10,444 bases of DNA from an uncultured Muribaculum sp. (lineage in GTDB: Bacteria; Bacteroidota; Bacteroidia; Bacteroidales; Muribaculaceae). The notes under the pieces are model-generated. The model searched no databases. It was not told the origin of the DNA and saw only the letters and a list, made by a program, of their open reading frames with translations. The stretch is taken from the NCBI GenBank assembly GCA_947573015.1, contig CANPDS010000058.1:1-10444 (forward strand), written 5' to 3'. Position numbers and translations under genes: made by a program. The number at the start of each line of letters is the position of its first letter. Position 1 is the first letter of the stretch. Below are positions 1 through 7,642 of the stretch, in pieces.

Positions 1-794
1 GCTCCGTTCTTTAGAAGAGTATAGATAGAGTCGATCTGCGCCTTTGCTTTGGTCTGATCCTCGGGTGTCTTGCCTTGTGTCAGTTTCAAGATATGCTGTG
101 CGAGAACTTCGCCGGTAGCTGCACGACGTGCGCCTGACTTTACAATGTGGAAACCGAAAGCCGTCTCTATTACGGGAGAGATCTGTCCCTCGGGGGTGTC
201 GTATGCTGCTTTTTCAAACACATATGGGAAACGTCCTGGGGTGATGTAGCCCATGCTGCCTCCGTTGCGTGATGCAGAACGGTCGATGGAGTATTTGCGC
301 GCAAGCATTGAGAAGTCCTCTCCGCCTATCGCTACGTTGCGTAGACTGTCGATGAATGCCATGTTTTTTGCGCGTTCTTCGGGAGTTTTGCCGAGCGCTA
401 CCATTATGTGGCTTGCCTCAACCTCCTCCGGATAGTGAGAGTAGGCTTCGGTGATTAGACGTTCCTCTTCATCTTTGTCGGTAAGATACGGGCGCACGAG
501 GTCGAGGCGGTATCCTTCATATTCTTTCGTGAATGCGGCAGTGGTGTCAATGCCGGCAGCAATTGCATCGGCCACCTTGAGCTTGTAGTTGACAAACATA
601 TCGAGATAATCATCGACAGTTACAGGTGCCTGCTGTTGCATGTTGTTTTTACCATAGAGATACTCAAACTCGCTAAGCAGCACATCCTTGCCGTCGATTG
701 TCATCAACACCGGATCGGATGGCTTCTTTGCGTCGGCACAAAGCACTGCACCCATGCAGAGGCCAAGCGCCACTACTGATTTGCTCAGATTCAT
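1..794 (-). CDS. Parvulin-type (PpiC/SurA-like) periplasmic peptidyl-prolyl isomerase, 3' end missing
   Basis: Reading the minus strand from the ATG at 794 gives 264 complete codons running off the window edge. The start is MNLSKSVVALGLCMGAVLCA, a typical Sec signal peptide with a likely type I cut near ADA (residues 20-22); neither cysteine sits in a good lipobox. Residues about 25-120 resemble the helical SurA-like N-terminal region. A parvulin domain follows at about 126-222, recognisable by ASHIMVALG (127-135), the NGGSMGY motif (177-183) and GFHIVK (214-219). A second parvulin-like repeat seems to begin at about 229 (EVLAQHILKL), so the full protein probably has tandem parvulin domains. 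Proteins of this kind isomerise prolyl bonds and chaperone outer-membrane proteins in the periplasm. It lies downstream of guaB in the same direction. I recall guaB followed by PPIase genes in other Bacteroidales, but cannot check this here. No clear promoter of its own was found, so read-through from guaB is likely. Confidence 0.9.
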   Translation of the reverse strand, partial: MNLSKSVVALGLCMGAVLCADAKKPSDPVLMTIDGKDVLLSEFEYLYGKNNMQQQAPVTVDDYLDMFVNYKLKVADAIAAGIDTTAAFTKEYEGYRLDLVRPYLTDKDEEERLITEAYSHYPEEVEASHIMVALGKTPEERAKNMAFIDSLRNVAIGGEDFSMLARKYSIDRSASRNGGSMGYITPGRFPYVFEKAAYDTPEGQISPVIETAFGFHIVKSGARRAATGEVLAQHILKLTQGKTPEDQTKAKAQIDSIYTLLKNG

Positions 795-965
795 TGTAAT
801 ATAATGATTGGTCTTAAATTATTTTTCTTTGGCTTTATTAAACAGGCCAAGGTCTTTGTATAAAGTATATGCCATATAAGACTTGGCTTAAATGACGACA
901 GAGATATAACGCGGAACATGGGTTCCTTATTATATCTCTGTCTATATGATTGTTTCGTATTGCAA
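795..965 (-). other. guaB-PPIase intergenic region with two stable hairpins
   Basis: Two inverted repeats lie between the guaB stop and the PPIase start. The first has a perfect 13-bp stem (897-909 with 930-942) enclosing a 5-bp inner stem (GGAAC 913-917 with GTTCC 922-926). The second pairs GCCAAG-G-TCTT (846-856) with AAGACTTGGC (878-887), with one bulged G. Neither is followed by a clean U-run on the minus strand, so they may act as a weak terminator, an RNA processing site or 3'-end protection for guaB mRNA rather than a full stop. No TAnnTTTG box was found for the PPIase gene. Confidence 0.6.
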
Positions 966-2447
966 TTATTGGTGAGATGCGCTGTAGTTGGGGGCCTCAC
1001 TGGTGATGGCTACGTCGTGAGGATGGCTCTCAAGCACACCGGCGCTGGTGATGCGTGTGAACTTGGCCTCGTGTAGTTTCTCGATGTTGGCGGCGCCGCA
1101 GTAGCCCATGCCTGAGCGGAGGCCACCGAGCATCTGATATGTCACCTCGTAGAGTGAACCTTTGAACGGAACGCGTGCGGCGATACCTTCCGGAACAAGT
1201 TTGCGGGTGTCGGTTTCGCCGGCCTGGAAGTAGCGGTCTTTCGAGCCTTTTTCCATGGCTTCGAGTGACCCCATGCCACGATATGCCTTATACTTACGGC
1301 CGTTGTAGATGATGGTGTCGCCGGGGCTTTCCTCTACACCGGCAAGCATGCCACCGAGCATCACGCTGTAGGCACCTGCGGCGAGAGCTTTGACGATGTC
1401 GCCGGAATAGCGTATACCACCATCGGCGATCAGGGGCACGCCTGTGCCCTCAAGAGCTTTGGCAACATCGTAGACAGCAGAGAGTTGAGGAACCCCGACA
1501 CCGGCGATCACACGTGTGGTGCAGATCGAACCGGGACCGATACCTACTTTCACACCGTCGGCGCCATTTTCCACGAGGTAGCGAGCGGCCTCGCCTGTGG
1601 CGATATTGCCAACGACAACATCGATTTCCGGGAATGCCTCTTTGATCTGACGGAGTACGCCTATTACGCCCTTACTGTGGCCATGAGCTGTGTCGATCAC
1701 AATAGCGTCGACTCCGGCATTGACGAGCGCTGTAGCGCGGTCCATGACATCGGGGGTGACGCCTACACCGGCTGCTACACGGAGACGTCCGAGGGCATCC
1801 TTGCATGCGTTGGGCTTGTCCTTTGCCTTTGTTATATCTTTATATGTTACGAGACCTACCAGATGTCCATCCTGATCGACTACGGGTAGTTTCTCGATCT
1901 TGTGCTCCTGAAGTATTGCGGCAGCCTCTTCAAGGTTTGTAGACTGATTGGTGGTGACGAGGTTTTCCTTTGTCATCACTTCGTCGACGGGACGGTCGAG
2001 GTCGCGTTCGAAGCGGAGGTCACGGTTTGTGACGATGCCAACAAGGTGTTTATCGGAATCGACTACAGGAATACCGCCGATGTGGTATTCTTCCATCATG
2101 GCCAGTGCGTCGCGTACTTTGCTGCCTGTGAGAATGGTCACGGGATCGTAGATCATACCGTTTTCGGCACGTTTTACGGCATGGACCTGACGGGCCTGTT
2201 CGGCAATCGACATGTTTTTGTGGATAACGCCAATGCCACCCTCCCGGGCTATGGCAATAGCAAGACGGGCCTCGGTAACGGTATCCATTGCTGCGGAAAC
2301 CAGAGGCACGTTAAGTGTGATACGGCGGGAAAAACGGGTGGTGAGATCAACTGTGCGCGGAAGCACTTCGCTGTAAGCGGGTATCAGGAGGACGTCGTCA
2401 AAGGTAAGTCCCTCCATCTTTACTCTGTCTGCAATAAATGATGACAT
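966..2447 (-). CDS. guaB: IMP dehydrogenase (GuaB)
   Basis: The 493-residue protein has the normal length for bacterial IMPDH. It oxidises IMP to XMP with NAD+, the committed step of GMP synthesis in the cytosol. The catalytic (beta/alpha)8 barrel occupies about residues 10-95 and 215-480, interrupted by two CBS domains at about 97-205 (IPVVDSDKHLVGIVTNRDL, then LPVVDQDGHLVGLVTYKDI). Key motifs are intact: the catalytic-cysteine loop GPGSICTTR with Cys309, the IMP-phosphate site DGGIRYSGD (342-350), GMGSLEAM (391-398), and the flap Arg405-Tyr406 in KDRYFQ, which corresponds to the Arg-Tyr pair used in XMP hydrolysis. The start MSSFIADRVKMEGLTFDDVLL matches family N-termini. A Bacteroidales-type promoter sits about 30 bp upstream and a terminator for the previous gene lies just beyond it, so guaB begins its own transcript. 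Nothing looks broken. Confidence 0.98.
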   Translation of the reverse strand: MSSFIADRVKMEGLTFDDVLLIPAYSEVLPRTVDLTTRFSRRITLNVPLVSAAMDTVTEARLAIAIAREGGIGVIHKNMSIAEQARQVHAVKRAENGMIYDPVTILTGSKVRDALAMMEEYHIGGIPVVDSDKHLVGIVTNRDLRFERDLDRPVDEVMTKENLVTTNQSTNLEEAAAILQEHKIEKLPVVDQDGHLVGLVTYKDITKAKDKPNACKDALGRLRVAAGVGVTPDVMDRATALVNAGVDAIVIDTAHGHSKGVIGVLRQIKEAFPEIDVVVGNIATGEAARYLVENGADGVKVGIGPGSICTTRVIAGVGVPQLSAVYDVAKALEGTGVPLIADGGIRYSGDIVKALAAGAYSVMLGGMLAGVEESPGDTIIYNGRKYKAYRGMGSLEAMEKGSKDRYFQAGETDTRKLVPEGIAARVPFKGSLYEVTYQMLGGLRSGMGYCGAANIEKLHEAKFTRITSAGVLESHPHDVAITSEAPNYSASHQ

Positions 2448-2475
2448 ATTGCGATATGGTTTAATTTATTGCGCA

Positions 2476-2508
2476 CAAAGTTAATAATTTTTCGTGAATG
2501 TTCCGCAA
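2476..2508 (-). promoter_or_regulatory. Probable guaB promoter
   Basis: On the minus strand TAACTTTG (2476-2483) matches the Bacteroidales -7 consensus TAnnTTTG. TTGC (2505-2508) lies 21 bp upstream as a -33 box. Transcription would begin near 2469, leaving a leader of roughly 20 nt before the ATG at 2447. No Shine-Dalgarno is evident, as is usual for the phylum. Confidence 0.6.
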
Positions 2509-2587
2509 TCAGCATGTCAACTTTTTTAGAGCATTTCAGCAAGATTTCTGTCGTGATCCGAATCATCGTATGCGTTCTGGCTTTACG

Positions 2588-2625
2588 AAAAAAAGAGTCG
2601 ATAACCTCCCGGTCACCGACTCTTT
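2588..2625 (-). terminator. Intrinsic terminator of the GH28-GH105 gene
   Basis: On the minus strand the stem AAAGAGTCG (complement of 2617-2625) pairs with CGACTCTTT (complement of 2592-2600). A small ACC/GGT inner stem lies in the loop. The stem runs directly into seven U residues. It lies about 140 nt beyond the GH28-GH105 stop and upstream of the guaB promoter, so it separates the two transcripts. Confidence 0.8.
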
Positions 2626-2767
2626 CGTCAAACATTATTATGGTTTCTGTCTATTATCCTTTCTAAGAGTGTCTATGGATAATATTCTGTCTATGGAATG
2701 TGGATTAAAAAGTATAAATAAGTAGTCTAACAAAAAAAGTAGAAAAAACGTTATCTGGCGGCACGTG

Positions 2768-5383
2768 TTACTGGGCTGCCTTTGTACGTAATATGTCGTT
2801 GAGGGCATCGGCGGTTGAATGCCCGAGTTGTTCCATTTCAAGTGAGGCCCAGATGAACGGACCTACGCCTTTGGCATCGTTGTCGCGCACAGGTTCGGAA
2901 ATGTAGTAGTCGAAAGAGCCATCGCGGCGACGGTTTTCCTTTACCTTTGGTGCGGCTTTGCTCACGGCAGGACTTACGCCCGGACCGAGTCCGGCCACCG
3001 CACAGCATCCTGTAAGCGAAATTGTCATGTCGGGATTTACCTTAAGGAAACGGTCGACAATGCCATTGTATGCTTTCAGTGCAGGATCCATGAATCGTGC
3101 GTCGATATATCCTTTGCGCACGCTCTTGAGCATGGAGTAGGCCATCATTGAAGAACATGTGGCTTCAAGATAATTGCCTTCGCGTCCTGGCTGATCCATC
3201 ACTTGCCACCATACTCCTGAGTCGGCATCTTGCCACCGCACTACGTTGTCGAGTGTACGTGTGAGAAGATCAGCCACCTCGTTACGACGGGAATAGTCGG
3301 TGGGAAGAGCATCGAGTATCTCCACCAATGCCATTACATACCAACCTTGGGCGCGTCCCCAACAGTGTTGTGAGAGGCCTGTAGTGTCGTTGCTCCAGAA
3401 CATATCACGGTTCTCATCCCACGCATGGCGGTTTAGTCCGGTTGGGGCATCGAGAGTACGTTCGTAAGTCTTCTTTAGTTGGTCGACAGCGTCGTTGTAT
3501 ATGGCGAGTTGCTTCTTTGCGGGGAGCATATGGGCTGTCTTCACGCGGAATGGGAGTCCCATGAATATGCCGTCGAGCCATACTTGATATGCATACATTG
3601 CCTTGTGCCAGTAGACTCCTTCCTTTGTGCGTGGCTGCTTGTCGAGTTGCGACTGTAGGGTGCGTATGGCTGTCAGGTTCTTGTCCTCTGGGAAATTCTC
3701 GTGGAGTGCGGCCACGAAGTGACCTGTGCGCACATTGTCGAGATTATAGTCAAGTAGATTATATCCGCGTATAGATCCGTCTGGAGCGATCATGGTGTCG
3801 GTATAGCTTTTGCAGTATCCGAGTATGTCATCGTCGCCGTAGCGCAGATATGTGTCGAGCATTGATTCAAGCTCGATCCCCATCACGTAGCTCCATTTGG
3901 GCTTCTTAGAGAAGTCGAGCAGACAACTTTGTGGCACACGTTGCATCTCTGAACGGGTGAGCCATTGGCTTAGGTTGGGGTAGGGGGTGGCGCTGATGCA
4001 TGGTTTGCCGTTAAGGGTGGTGTTGCGGAAATTTACTTCTCCTACCTTTCCGGTTATTTTGTTGTTCTCGGCTACACCGTCAAAGCGGCAATTCTCTACA
4101 TTTATATTATATACGTTTGCTACTGAATCGAGTGAATTCAGCAGGATGCCGTAGCGACTCTTGTTGCATGTCACATTATCAAGATATACGTTGCGCACAG
4201 TAGGCAGATACCCACGGCAGCATATCTCTCGTGGCTCATAGTCAAGGTTGATTCGCATTACAGATTCTTTGCATTGTCCTACCTCGATGTTGCGTGCGTA
4301 GATATTCTCTATCACACCTCCTCGGCAGGTATTGGTCTTGATGCGTATCACTCGGTCTAGGTTGGGACTGTCCATGGTGCAGTTTTCGGCAAATACGTTG
4401 CGGCATCCGCCTGATATCTCACTGCCTATCACCACGCCGCCGTGGCCATTCTCCATGCGGCAGTTGCGGATGATGATGTTTTCTGAGGGGCGCCCCCATA
4501 GACGTCCGTCATTATTGCGTCCGCTCTTGATTGCGATGCAGTCGTCGCCTGTATTGAAGAAGCAGTTCTCGATTACTACTCCGTCGCACGATTCGGGGTC
4601 GCAACCATCGCCGTTAGGACCGTCGTTGCTGATATGTACACCGCTTACAGTAACATTCTTGGAAAGCAGTGGGTGGATTACCCAGAATGGTGAGCGCAGA
4701 AGGGTGACATTCTCTATGAGCACACCGTTGCACTGGTTGAAGTTGACCAGCTGTGGGCGCAAACAGTCGGTAGCGGTGAATCGGCGTTCATCCATGTCGG
4801 CGCCATCCTCGGCCAGACGGAGCAGGCGGGGACGGGCATGGTCATCCTGTTGGCGTGGCTGGCCCTCTTTCCATCCGAAGCGGTCTTTGCCGCACCATGG
4901 CCACCAGTGCTCGTTGTCTGCGCCACCGTCAATGGTGCCGCGGCCTGTGAGGGCTACGTTGTCGGCTTGAAATGCGTAGATGCAAGGTGAGAGGTTCCAA
5001 CAGTCGAGTCCCTCCCAACGGGTAGGTACTACGGGATAAAGCTCCGGCTGGAATACGAAGAGAAGTGTGCCTCCTTCCTGCACTTCAAGGTTCACGTTGG
5101 AGAGCAGACGTATAGCTCCGGTCTCATACACTCCTGCCGGAACTATGACAGTGCCACCTCCGGCTTTGTTGCACGCCTCGATGGCTTTGTTGATTGCTTT
5201 CTGGTTTTTCTCGGGTTTGGCCGATGTTTTTGCACCATACTTTCCGATGGGAAATGTCTTGTCAGGGAAAGTAGGCCTTTGCACGCTTTGATCTATCTGC
5301 ATGTAGTCCGTGTCCCATGCTCCGGCAGCATAGCCGAGTACGGGCAACAACAGGCAGGCGATGTGCATCAGGTATTTTTTCAT
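2768..5383 (-). CDS. Exported GH28-GH105 fusion: polygalacturonase/rhamnogalacturonase plus unsaturated rhamnogalacturonyl hydrolase
   Basis: This 871-residue enzyme is about twice the size of either family alone. Residues 1-20 (MKKYLMHIACLLLPVLGYAA) form a Sec signal peptide. Residues about 40-460 are a GH28 right-handed beta-helix. Its active-site motifs are visible: NGDGCDP (257-263, Asp259), GDD (279-281), GHGG (313-316) and RIK (347-349). Residues about 490-855 resemble GH105 (YteR-type). By recalled alignment with YteR, Asp549 (LDN), Asp604 (WLDG, likely catalytic), His653 (HAWDE) and Trp675/Arg677/Trp681 (WGRAQGW) match active-site positions, and YLEATCSSMMAY (738-749) is a family signature. 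GH28 would cleave galacturonosyl or rhamnogalacturonan bonds; GH105 removes unsaturated galacturonate from lyase-made oligosaccharides. The expected site of action is the periplasm or cell surface. It is divergent from an acetylesterase for the same polymer. The exact GH28 specificity cannot be told from motifs. Confidence 0.92.
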   Translation of the reverse strand: MKKYLMHIACLLLPVLGYAAGAWDTDYMQIDQSVQRPTFPDKTFPIGKYGAKTSAKPEKNQKAINKAIEACNKAGGGTVIVPAGVYETGAIRLLSNVNLEVQEGGTLLFVFQPELYPVVPTRWEGLDCWNLSPCIYAFQADNVALTGRGTIDGGADNEHWWPWCGKDRFGWKEGQPRQQDDHARPRLLRLAEDGADMDERRFTATDCLRPQLVNFNQCNGVLIENVTLLRSPFWVIHPLLSKNVTVSGVHISNDGPNGDGCDPESCDGVVIENCFFNTGDDCIAIKSGRNNDGRLWGRPSENIIIRNCRMENGHGGVVIGSEISGGCRNVFAENCTMDSPNLDRVIRIKTNTCRGGVIENIYARNIEVGQCKESVMRINLDYEPREICCRGYLPTVRNVYLDNVTCNKSRYGILLNSLDSVANVYNINVENCRFDGVAENNKITGKVGEVNFRNTTLNGKPCISATPYPNLSQWLTRSEMQRVPQSCLLDFSKKPKWSYVMGIELESMLDTYLRYGDDDILGYCKSYTDTMIAPDGSIRGYNLLDYNLDNVRTGHFVAALHENFPEDKNLTAIRTLQSQLDKQPRTKEGVYWHKAMYAYQVWLDGIFMGLPFRVKTAHMLPAKKQLAIYNDAVDQLKKTYERTLDAPTGLNRHAWDENRDMFWSNDTTGLSQHCWGRAQGWYVMALVEILDALPTDYSRRNEVADLLTRTLDNVVRWQDADSGVWWQVMDQPGREGNYLEATCSSMMAYSMLKSVRKGYIDARFMDPALKAYNGIVDRFLKVNPDMTISLTGCCAVAGLGPGVSPAVSKAAPKVKENRRRDGSFDYYISEPVRDNDAKGVGPFIWASLEMEQLGHSTADALNDILRTKAAQ

Positions 5384-5452
5384 GATCTGTCTATTGAGGT
5401 TATGGATATTGGCAATTCCCCGTTGAAAGGGAGTTGGTGTGAGTTGTCAGTG

Positions 5453-5460
5453 CAAACTTA
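5453..5460 (-). promoter_or_regulatory. Candidate -7 box of the GH28-GH105 gene
   Basis: The minus strand reads TAAGTTTG, a full match to TAnnTTTG, 70 bp upstream of the start codon. No good -33 TTTG/TTG was found at 19-21 bp spacing, so an activator may be needed or the match may be chance. Confidence 0.4.
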
Positions 5461-5483
5461 AGCATTAATTTTTGGAAATTCCT

Positions 5484-5491
5484 TATATTTG
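5484..5491 (+). promoter_or_regulatory. Candidate -7 box of the DUF4861-acetylesterase gene
   Basis: TATATTTG fully matches the Bacteroidales -7 consensus, 70 bp upstream of the ATG at 5561. No clear -33 box is present. It lies back to back with the minus-strand box at 5453-5460, and the 9-bp palindrome GGAAATTCC (5474-5482) lies between them as a possible operator. A short GGGTG/CACCC inverted repeat (5508-5512, 5523-5527) falls in the leader. Confidence 0.45.
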
Positions 5492-5560
5492 CAGCCGTAA
5501 CACAGCCGGGTGAAAACTATTACACCCAATTTCGCCAAATAATATCCATATAGCAGACCA

Positions 5561-7561
5561 ATGATCAACACCAACCGCACATTTTTTATGCTTGCAGCGG
5601 CTCTGTGCACCGTTGTAGCCAATGGGGCCACAAGCCTCGAAGTAGCCATAACCAATCCATCCAAAGAGCTCCGTACAGGAGTTGGAATCGCTGTCCCAGT
5701 CAGTGGTATGATATGGGGTAGGGATGCGCCTTTGGCCCGTGTGACTTTAAATGGAACTTCCATTCCGTGGCAATTTGATGATATGGACGGCGATGGCCAT
5801 CCGGATGAATTGGCATTTACCGTTGATGTTCCTGCAGAAGCTACTGTAACGGCGCATGTCACTGTCGGGGAAGGCACATCCGGGAGTGAGTTTGCTAACG
5901 CAACATGGGCCGGTCTGCGGCTTCGCGACAGCAACAAGCGTTACCCACATGCTGATGGTGTGACATTCTCAGGCTCTGACTTTCCGCGTGCCACTTATGA
6001 TGCTATCCTCGGCCACGGCATAATGCTTGAGGGTACTTATGGTGGTATACGTGTATATGCTGACAATCGGCAGAGCATCGACCTGTATGGCAAACCGTCG
6101 GCGCGTCTTGAACTTGCCTCGACTGCGTTTTATCCTACTGGAGAACAGATGGCTCAGGGATACGGATGTGATATATTATGGGCTGGAAATTCCATAGGTG
6201 CGGGATCTTTTCGTGCTGTCACCAGGGATGGACAGCTTGCTACAATTGATACTGTTGCGCAGCGTACTCAGCGTGTGGTTACTACCGGCCCGGTGCGGTC
6301 AGTGGTTGAGGTTGCCACTCCGGGATGGCATATATCTGGCCATACATATGATATGATACAACGTTATACTCAATGGACCGGTCGCCGCGATATCCGGATT
6401 GATGTGAGTGGTCTTGATGGCGCACCTGTTGGGGCTTTCGCTACAGGGGTATTGAAAATAGAGCCGGATAGCAACCTTGGCTATCTTGTAAACTCCGGCA
6501 TCGCATTGGCATGCGGCACCAATATCCCCGACAAGAAGCATCCGGAACTGCCTGAGACGATTGCTGTAGGTGTGACCACTGCCCAACGCTATATATGTAA
6601 TGTGGAGGAGGATTCGCTCAATTATCTGCTGCGTCTTGTTCCGGATACGTCAGGTAGCATATCATATTCGATGGCTTTTGCGTCGGCAAAGGAGCAAGGG
6701 GCACCCGTGGCACTGTCGGATTGGCAAAAGTATATGGAGGGCCTGCACGCCGAAGTTACCGATCCTTGTAGTGTGGAGATCTCCGTAGACGTTCCAACCG
6801 ATACGGTAACTATAATGATGATAGGTGACTCTACGATGGCCGACAAGGACCTGCGTGGCGAGAATCAAGAACGAGGGTGGGGACAGATGTTACCCTCGTT
6901 GCTCAGTGGACCTGTGCGCGTTGACAATCATGCGGTAAACGGACGTTCAAGCAAGAGTTTCATCGATGAAGGTAGATGGGACAAGGTAATCGACAAGCTG
7001 CGTCCAGGCGACTATCTAGTGATACAGTTCGGACATAACGATGAGAAAGCTAACGATCCTAAGCGACATACTATACCTGGCTCAACATTCGATGATAATT
7101 TACGTCGGTTTGCTCAGGAGGCTATCGACAAGGGTGCGACGCCAATACTTATGAATTCTATTGTCAGACGCAATTTCCCGGCACCGGGTGCACCGGCAGT
7201 CACTGTCGCCGATCGTTACAAGAAAGGATACCATCCTGAGGCCTATGCCTCAGAGGGGGGCCTCCTTGTTGACACACATGGTGAATATCTTGATGCTCCG
7301 CGCCGGGTGGCGAAGCAACTTAATGTGCCATTCATTGATATGAATGCCATTACCCATACCGCTATTCAGGCTATAGGCAGGGATGCTTCGCGCGATTACT
7401 ATATGTGGATTCCGGCCGATACTTATCCTTTTGCTCCTGAAGGCAAGATAGACAATACTCATCTTAATATTCGTGGTGCCAATTTTGTGGCTAACCTTGC
7501 CGCGCAGGCAATGGCTGACACGCTTCCGGCTCTTCGGCCTTTCATCACAGTAGCGAGATAG
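5561..7561 (+). CDS. Exported DUF4861-like / SGNH rhamnogalacturonan acetylesterase (CE12-like) fusion
   Basis: The 666-residue protein starts with a Sec signal peptide (MINTNRTFFMLAAALCTVVA, cut near residue 23). Residues about 25-400 form a beta-rich domain that I match from memory to DUF4861: an early QFDDMDGDGHPDELAF stretch (71-86), then TTGPVRSVVEV and a KIEPDSNLGYLV segment. Its function is not established to my knowledge. Residues about 415-660 are an SGNH hydrolase with all four blocks: GDSTM (Ser424), AVNGRSS (Asn460-Gly461), GHND (Asn493) and DNTH (Asp631, His634). GDSTMAD and NGRSSKSF are typical of the CE12 rhamnogalacturonan acetylesterases, which remove O-acetyl groups from galacturonate in the RG-I backbone. 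Deacetylation would open the substrate to the divergently encoded GH28-GH105 enzyme. A strong terminator follows at once, so it is probably monocistronic. The esterase call is firm, the N-terminal domain less so. Confidence 0.9.
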   Translation: MINTNRTFFMLAAALCTVVANGATSLEVAITNPSKELRTGVGIAVPVSGMIWGRDAPLARVTLNGTSIPWQFDDMDGDGHPDELAFTVDVPAEATVTAHVTVGEGTSGSEFANATWAGLRLRDSNKRYPHADGVTFSGSDFPRATYDAILGHGIMLEGTYGGIRVYADNRQSIDLYGKPSARLELASTAFYPTGEQMAQGYGCDILWAGNSIGAGSFRAVTRDGQLATIDTVAQRTQRVVTTGPVRSVVEVATPGWHISGHTYDMIQRYTQWTGRRDIRIDVSGLDGAPVGAFATGVLKIEPDSNLGYLVNSGIALACGTNIPDKKHPELPETIAVGVTTAQRYICNVEEDSLNYLLRLVPDTSGSISYSMAFASAKEQGAPVALSDWQKYMEGLHAEVTDPCSVEISVDVPTDTVTIMMIGDSTMADKDLRGENQERGWGQMLPSLLSGPVRVDNHAVNGRSSKSFIDEGRWDKVIDKLRPGDYLVIQFGHNDEKANDPKRHTIPGSTFDDNLRRFAQEAIDKGATPILMNSIVRRNFPAPGAPAVTVADRYKKGYHPEAYASEGGLLVDTHGEYLDAPRRVAKQLNVPFIDMNAITHTAIQAIGRDASRDYYMWIPADTYPFAPEGKIDNTHLNIRGANFVANLAAQAMADTLPALRPFITVAR

Positions 7562-7591
7562 ATGCTATTGACGTTGTGATTCATTAAAAAT

Positions 7592-7639
7592 AAACCTTGC
7601 TTTGGTGCGTACTGCGAGCCAAAGCAAGGTTTGTTTTTT
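7592..7639 (+). terminator. Strong intrinsic terminator, probably bidirectional
   Basis: A perfect 14-bp stem pairs AAACCTTGCTTTGG (7592-7605) with CCAAAGCAAGGTTT (7619-7632) around a 13-nt loop. It is followed by G and six T residues (7634-7639). It begins about 30 nt after the esterase stop codon. The opposite strand also continues into TTTATTTTTAA, so it could stop minus-strand transcription coming from the rubrerythrin side. Confidence 0.88.
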
Positions 7640-7642
7640 AAT

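Larger units (their letters stand above)
2448..2767. other. Intergenic stretch between guaB and the GH28-GH105 gene
   Basis: This 320-bp gap holds the guaB promoter (2476-2508) and the intrinsic terminator at 2588-2625. The part at 2626-2767 would be the 3' UTR of the minus-strand GH28-GH105 transcript. It contains three spaced copies of TGTCTAT (2648, 2670, 2688), two of them extended to TGTCTATGGA. I see no gene-like reading frame with recognisable content. Confidence 0.6.

Noticed and set aside
1485..2441. Long plus-strand open frames opposite guaB
   Set aside because: They mirror guaB codons, contain no recognisable domains or signal, and guaB is an intact, certain gene on the other strand.
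2648..2697. Three TGTCTAT copies as a CRISPR-like or tandem repeat
   Set aside because: Only 7-10 bp long with uneven spacing (22 and 18 bp). Another copy at 5388 shows the word is simply common locally.
4332..4970. 212-codon plus-strand open frame opposite the GH28 domain
   Set aside because: It is antisense to the conserved GH28 active-site region, has low-complexity Arg/Ser/Pro content and no promoter.
5458..5937. 159-codon minus-strand open frame opposite the start of the acetylesterase gene
   Set aside because: It overlaps the signal peptide and N-terminal domain of a clear gene and has no family features.
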